The translations under genes were made by a program, and so were the position numbers. DNA of 29,888 nt from JABDPF01 sp036351055 (lineage in GTDB: Bacteria > Pseudomonadota > Gammaproteobacteria > Xanthomonadales > SZUA-36): positions 1-29,888 of the forward strand of contig JAZBOH010000127.1 in the NCBI GenBank assembly GCA_036351055.1, written 5' to 3'. The notes under the pieces are model-generated. The model searched no databases and was not told where the DNA came from. It worked only from the letters and a program-made list of their open reading frames with translations. Positions 29,392-29,888 of this stretch are shown here, piece by piece. Each line of letters begins with the position of its first letter. Position 1 is the stretch's first letter.

Positions 29392-29888
29392 GGCTCCGGC
29401 TCCTGCCCCAGCCAGGCGTCGATTACCGCCCGGGCCACCGGCGCGGCCTCTGTTGAACCACCGCCGCCGTGTTCGACCACGGCCGCCACCACGATCGCCG
29501 GCTTCTCGAACGGAGCATAAGCGATAAACAGGGCATGGTGGCGCAAGTGTTGGGCCGTGAATTCATCCATATCCTCGTCCCGCTCCTGGGCTGCGACCTG
29601 CGCGGTACCACTCTTGCCCGCCATTTGCATGCCGGAGGCTGGTGCGATCCCGCGCGCCGTGCCCTGGACCCCGTGCACCACCCGTCGCATACCTTCCCGC
29701 ACAATGTCCCAGTTCGAACGCTCGATGACCGGCACTTGCTGGGTTACCGGGGCGTGGTTCTTCACTGCCTGCTCATCCCCCGCCCGCTTGCTGGCGTAGA
29801 GCAGGCGCGGCGCAAACCGCGTACCGCCATTGACCAGGGTATTGAGTGCATTGGCCAACTGCAGCGGGGTGACCACGTTGAAACCCTG
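29388..29888 (-). CDS. mrdA: peptidoglycan transpeptidase MrdA (PBP2), 3' part only
   Basis: This is the C-terminal end of a class B penicillin-binding protein that crosslinks side-wall peptidoglycan with RodA. The frame stays open to the right window edge (…QGFNVVTPLQLANAL), so the GTG at 29876 is internal. The visible part contains the third active-site motif as KSGTA (in MQMAGKSGTAQV) and the C-terminal FIAYAPFEKPAIVVAAVVEHGGGGSTEAAPVARAVID. Most of the transpeptidase domain, including the SxxK and SxN motifs, lies outside the window. The overlap with rodA supports MrdA over FtsI. Confidence 0.95.
   Translation of the reverse strand, partial: QGFNVVTPLQLANALNTLVNGGTRFAPRLLYASKRAGDEQAVKNHAPVTQQVPVIERSNWDIVREGMRRVVHGVQGTARGIAPASGMQMAGKSGTAQVAAQERDEDMDEFTAQHLRHHALFIAYAPFEKPAIVVAAVVEHGGGGSTEAAPVARAVIDAWLGQEPEP

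Noticed and set aside
1..29888. tRNA, rRNA, CRISPR arrays, insertion sequences and attachment sites
   Set aside because: Coding density is very high, and no cloverleaf, direct-repeat array, transposase or flanking duplication was seen by eye. A covariance-model scan would be needed to exclude small RNAs fully.

Overview
This window is a GC-rich chromosomal segment from a gammaproteobacterium. Third codon positions are dominated by G/C, and long antisense open frames shadow most genes. Three blocks point to this class: the cell-wall/lipoate cluster mrdA-rodA-mltB-rlpA-dacA-ybeD-lipB-lipA (the Pseudomonas-like order), argS next to a SPOR-domain gene with priA nearby, and a full-length PlsB glycerol-3-phosphate acyltransferase. 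I cannot name the species. No rRNA, tRNA, CRISPR array, prophage or insertion sequence is visible.

Layout. (1) 1-6011: the 3' part of uvrD, then pyrF, then a 241-bp gap with a clear intrinsic terminator, then plsB. plsB converges on a small DUF465 (YdcH-like) gene, which is divergent from ttcA across only 38 bp. (2) 6025-8912: a TRAP-type transporter in an odd arrangement. The binding protein gene follows ttcA on the plus strand, and the large permease (dctM) lies on the minus strand facing it. No small permease (dctQ) is present. Upstream of dctM is a 350-bp AT-rich divergent spacer with two consensus DnaA boxes and one near-match. (3) 8913-11237: argS followed directly by an FtsN-like SPOR protein. 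(4) 11266-18151, minus strand: a tightly overlapped MoxR/Bat operon in transcription order moxR, DUF58, DUF4381, batA, a batB-TPR fusion and batD, with priA upstream on the same strand. (5) 20518-20954: mscL with a strong bidirectional terminator. (6) 20970-29888, minus strand: mrdA (partial), rodA, mltB, rlpA, dacA, ybeD, lipB, lipA and prc. These are elongasome, peptidoglycan-trimming and lipoate-synthesis genes, ending with a periplasmic C-terminal processing protease.

How the genes work together. PBP2 (MrdA) and RodA build lateral-wall peptidoglycan. MltB, RlpA and DacA trim it, and Prc is known in relatives to control wall hydrolases. FtsN-like and RlpA both carry peptidoglycan-binding SPOR domains. 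LipB and LipA attach octanoate and convert it to lipoate. The MoxR/Bat set is a predicted AAA+ chaperone plus membrane VWA complex of poorly defined function. UvrD and PriA serve repair and replication restart, and PyrF, PlsB, TtcA and ArgS are housekeeping enzymes.

Most of the window is ordinary. I do not see a convincing undescribed system. The points most worth a second look are the DnaA-box/AT-rich spacer upstream of argS, the split TRAP transporter without a local DctQ, the promoter/mini-ORF/terminator leader between pyrF and plsB, and recurring TAGAAT hexamers close to start codons that lack a Shine-Dalgarno sequence.
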